A DNA stretch of 6,911 bases from Gammaproteobacteria bacterium. Lineage in GTDB: Bacteria > Pseudomonadota > Gammaproteobacteria > GRL18. Under the pieces are notes generated by a model that saw only the letters and a program-made list of their open reading frames with translations, was not told the DNA's origin and searched no databases. Made by a program: the position numbers and the translations under genes. Below, piece by piece: positions 5,423 to 6,911 of the stretch. The DNA is taken from assembly GCA_030632625.1 (NCBI GenBank), contig DAOVUK010000169.1, positions 1-6,911 of the forward strand, written 5' to 3'. The first letter of the stretch is position 1. Every line of letters begins with the position of its first letter.

Positions 5423-6680
5423 GTACACAGCACTATCAGCTATAAGTACACAAAATCAGCTGCTCAGCAATAATCTGCAACAGCATAACCTTATGCCTAA
5501 AACGCCAATAGCTCAGGCTGATGATAAGGTATCAATTGGTATTTTAACGCCCGAAAAAACTCAGGCACTGTTGAATCGTGAAATTGCCGACAAACTTGAG
5601 AAATATTTTAAAGATGAGGGTATTGAACTTAAAGGACTCAAAGCAGATGATTTTACTCCTGATAAAGTGTCTGAACGTATTTTAGGTTTTGTCTCAGGAC
5701 GCATTTTGTCAGAAAATGATAATGACAAACAAAATGAATTGATGCAGCAGGCCAGAAAAGGAATTGAGCAGGGGTTTGCTGAGGCCAGAGATATTTTAGA
5801 AAGTCTGAGTGTCTTAAATGGCAAAGTAAAAGAGGATATTGACTCAACTTATGATTTGATTCAACAGGGTCTGGATCGTCTGGACAAAGAAGTTAATGGT
5901 CTTCCAGCTGATAATGACCAGGATGAAGATGATCGTCTGCAGGTACAGCAAACCTCAGTGCAGAACAGCTTTTCCCGTGATGAAAATAGCAAAATTGAAA
6001 TTATTACCAATGATGGTGATAAAATACTCATTGAATTGTTCAAGCAGCAAAGTGCTCAGTCATCACAGAGTTTTACTCAAAATGAAGAGGGCATCGTTTA
6101 TAGTCAATCGCGCAGTCTTTCAGCCAGCACTGGAATCAGTTATCAGATTGAAGGCGAACTGGATGAAGGTGAGCAAAAAGCCATCGATGAGCTCTTAAAA
6201 GACGTGGCTAAGGTTTCTGATCAATTCTTTTCCGGTAATGTTCAGCAGGCCTTTAAAAAAGCCATGGAAATGGATTTTGATAGTAGTGAATTGACTCGTT
6301 TTTCATTAGATCTTGCATACCGGGAAACACGTTCGACCGCCATCAGCGCTTATAGTGAATATCAGGCCCAGGTTCAACCCGGTTCAACAGGTCAAAATGG
6401 CAAGCAATCTGTTGCGCAGGCGGGTCTAAAAGACATGAGTAATTTTATTAAACAAATGGATCACCTTTTCCAGAACCCGTTTAGCATGAATAAATTAGCT
6501 GATTCCGAACAGGGTATTGGTGATTTGCTTAAAGGCATGAATCAATTATTACATTCTAATGAAATGAAAAATCTGGAAAAAGAGTCTTCTGCACTGCTTG
6601 ATTCACTGGTTCATCAGTTAAAAGAACGGTATAGCGGTGAAACAGACGCTGACTTTGCAGACCAGGCAAAACTAAGCTAA
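5421..6680 (+). CDS. DUF5610-like protein of unknown function
   Basis: The 419-residue product has no signal peptide, membrane helix or recognisable catalytic motif. After a Gln/Asn-rich N-terminus (1-35), residues about 42-160 resemble DUF5610, with LLNREIADKLEKYFKDEGI (50-68), a DDFTPDKVSERILGFVSG stretch (76-93) and a helical run to about 158. An acidic linker (163-172) leads to a second domain (about 188-315) with KIEIITNDGDKILIELF (191-207), a Ser/Gln-rich strand region, IEGELDEGEQKAIDELLKD (243-261), FFSGNVQQAFKKAMEMDFD (269-287) and LAYRETRSTAISAYSEYQ (298-315). A third helical region (334-405) is rich in Met, Leu and Lys. I recall similar two-domain proteins in marine gammaproteobacteria but know no assigned function. 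ATG at 5421 is preferred over ATG at 5400 because GAGGGAG (5408-5414) sits correctly before 5421 and nothing precedes 5400. The gene stands alone, with a FliA-like promoter upstream and a hairpin downstream. Confidence 0.85.
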   Translation: MYTALSAISTQNQLLSNNLQQHNLMPKTPIAQADDKVSIGILTPEKTQALLNREIADKLEKYFKDEGIELKGLKADDFTPDKVSERILGFVSGRILSENDNDKQNELMQQARKGIEQGFAEARDILESLSVLNGKVKEDIDSTYDLIQQGLDRLDKEVNGLPADNDQDEDDRLQVQQTSVQNSFSRDENSKIEIITNDGDKILIELFKQQSAQSSQSFTQNEEGIVYSQSRSLSASTGISYQIEGELDEGEQKAIDELLKDVAKVSDQFFSGNVQQAFKKAMEMDFDSSELTRFSLDLAYRETRSTAISAYSEYQAQVQPGSTGQNGKQSVAQAGLKDMSNFIKQMDHLFQNPFSMNKLADSEQGIGDLLKGMNQLLHSNEMKNLEKESSALLDSLVHQLKERYSGETDADFADQAKLS

Positions 6681-6699
6681 GTCTTTTATCACTACGAGC

Positions 6700-6735
6700 C
6701 GCCATAATTTATTTATGCTTAAATAAATTATGGCG
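6700..6735. terminator. Long perfect hairpin between convergent genes, probable terminator
   Basis: CGCCATAATTTATTTA (6700-6715) pairs perfectly with TAAATAAATTATGGCG (6720-6735) around a 4-nt loop, giving a 16-bp stem that begins 20 nt after the stop of the DUF5610-like gene and ends 17 nt before the stop of the opposing gene. A bidirectional terminator is the natural reading. The downstream T content is modest (CTTTAGCTT on the plus strand) and there is no T tract on the minus side, so it is not a textbook intrinsic terminator; the stem may also act as a 3' end stabiliser. Confidence 0.65.
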
Positions 6736-6752
6736 CTTTAGCTTAACCGCCC

Positions 6753-6911
6753 CTAGAAGTAATTTCTCAACTTAATTTCAAATACAGCACCTGAGACCAG
6801 AAAGTGTACCTTCACATTTAACTGCAACTCAGTTTTGATTTTTTTTAAAGCCAGACCCTGACCACCGGTATAGGCGATGTCATGTCGGACATTCTCATCT
6901 TTCTTTTCAAA
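6753..6911 (-). CDS. C-terminal end of an unidentified protein (partial)
   Basis: The minus strand is open from the right edge to TAG at 6753-6755, giving the last 52 residues, beginning FEKKDENVRHDIAYTGGQGL and ending EIKLRNYF. The GGQGLALKKI segment (17-26 of the fragment) followed by a strand-like VKVHFLVSGAVFEIKL recalls the end of GHKL-type ATPase domains (G box then final strands), but the match is loose and the fragment short. The frame is supported by the clean open stretch, its convergent placement against the hairpin at 6700-6735, and codon use like its neighbours. The start and most of the gene lie outside the window; no function is assigned. Confidence 0.6.
   Translation of the reverse strand, partial: FEKKDENVRHDIAYTGGQGLALKKIKTELQLNVKVHFLVSGAVFEIKLRNYF

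Noticed and set aside
5861..6198. Overlapping open frames inside the DUF5610-like gene on both strands
   Set aside because: Low-complexity translations with no ribosome sites; the main frame has coherent domain structure throughout.
1..6911. CRISPR array, tRNA or rRNA gene
   Set aside because: No regularly spaced repeats, no tRNA cloverleaf-like segment and no rRNA-like sequence were seen in the gaps, all of which are short.

Overview
The window reads as a chromosomal segment of a gammaproteobacterium with moderate to lowish GC. The main evidence is the hemD-hemX-hemY series: uroporphyrinogen-III synthase followed by the membrane proteins HemX and HemY is an arrangement typical of Gammaproteobacteria. 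Genus cannot be fixed from what is visible.

Layout from left to right. Positions 1-783 (minus strand, cut by the left edge) encode the N-terminal 261 residues of a DruA/DUF4338-family protein. I read it as the N-terminal part of a transposase-like protein of an insertion element whose end lies near 819. The haem genes follow on the plus strand: hemD (851-1690), hemX (1728-2888) and hemY (2885-4135), with hemX and hemY overlapping by ATGA. The usual first gene, hemC, is not next to hemD; the element sits where hemC would be expected. A perfect 20-bp palindrome separates hemY from a convergent gene (4202-5209, minus) for a two-domain iron-sulfur flavoprotein reductase: a plant-type [2Fe-2S] ferredoxin domain joined to an FAD/NAD(P)H reductase.

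The divergent intergenic region (5210-5420) is the most information-rich non-coding stretch. It holds a candidate sigma70-type promoter and an 8+8 dyad for the reductase, and a sigma28 (FliA)-like promoter with exact 11-nt spacing facing right. The right-facing leader carries two perfect inverted repeats. The second puts the Shine-Dalgarno in a hairpin loop and part of the start codon in the stem, and the loop of the first contains CCCTC, complementary to the GAGGG of that Shine-Dalgarno. The gene it leads into (5421-6680) encodes a 419-residue DUF5610-like protein of unknown function. A 16-bp perfect hairpin (6700-6735) separates it from a convergent partial gene (6753-6911, minus) of unknown function.

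How the genes relate: HemD closes and isomerises hydroxymethylbilane to uroporphyrinogen III, and HemX and HemY are inner-membrane proteins co-transcribed with it. The reductase and the DUF5610 gene are separate transcription units. The strongest leads are the structured leader of the DUF5610 gene and the insertion of a DruA-type element at the head of the haem operon.
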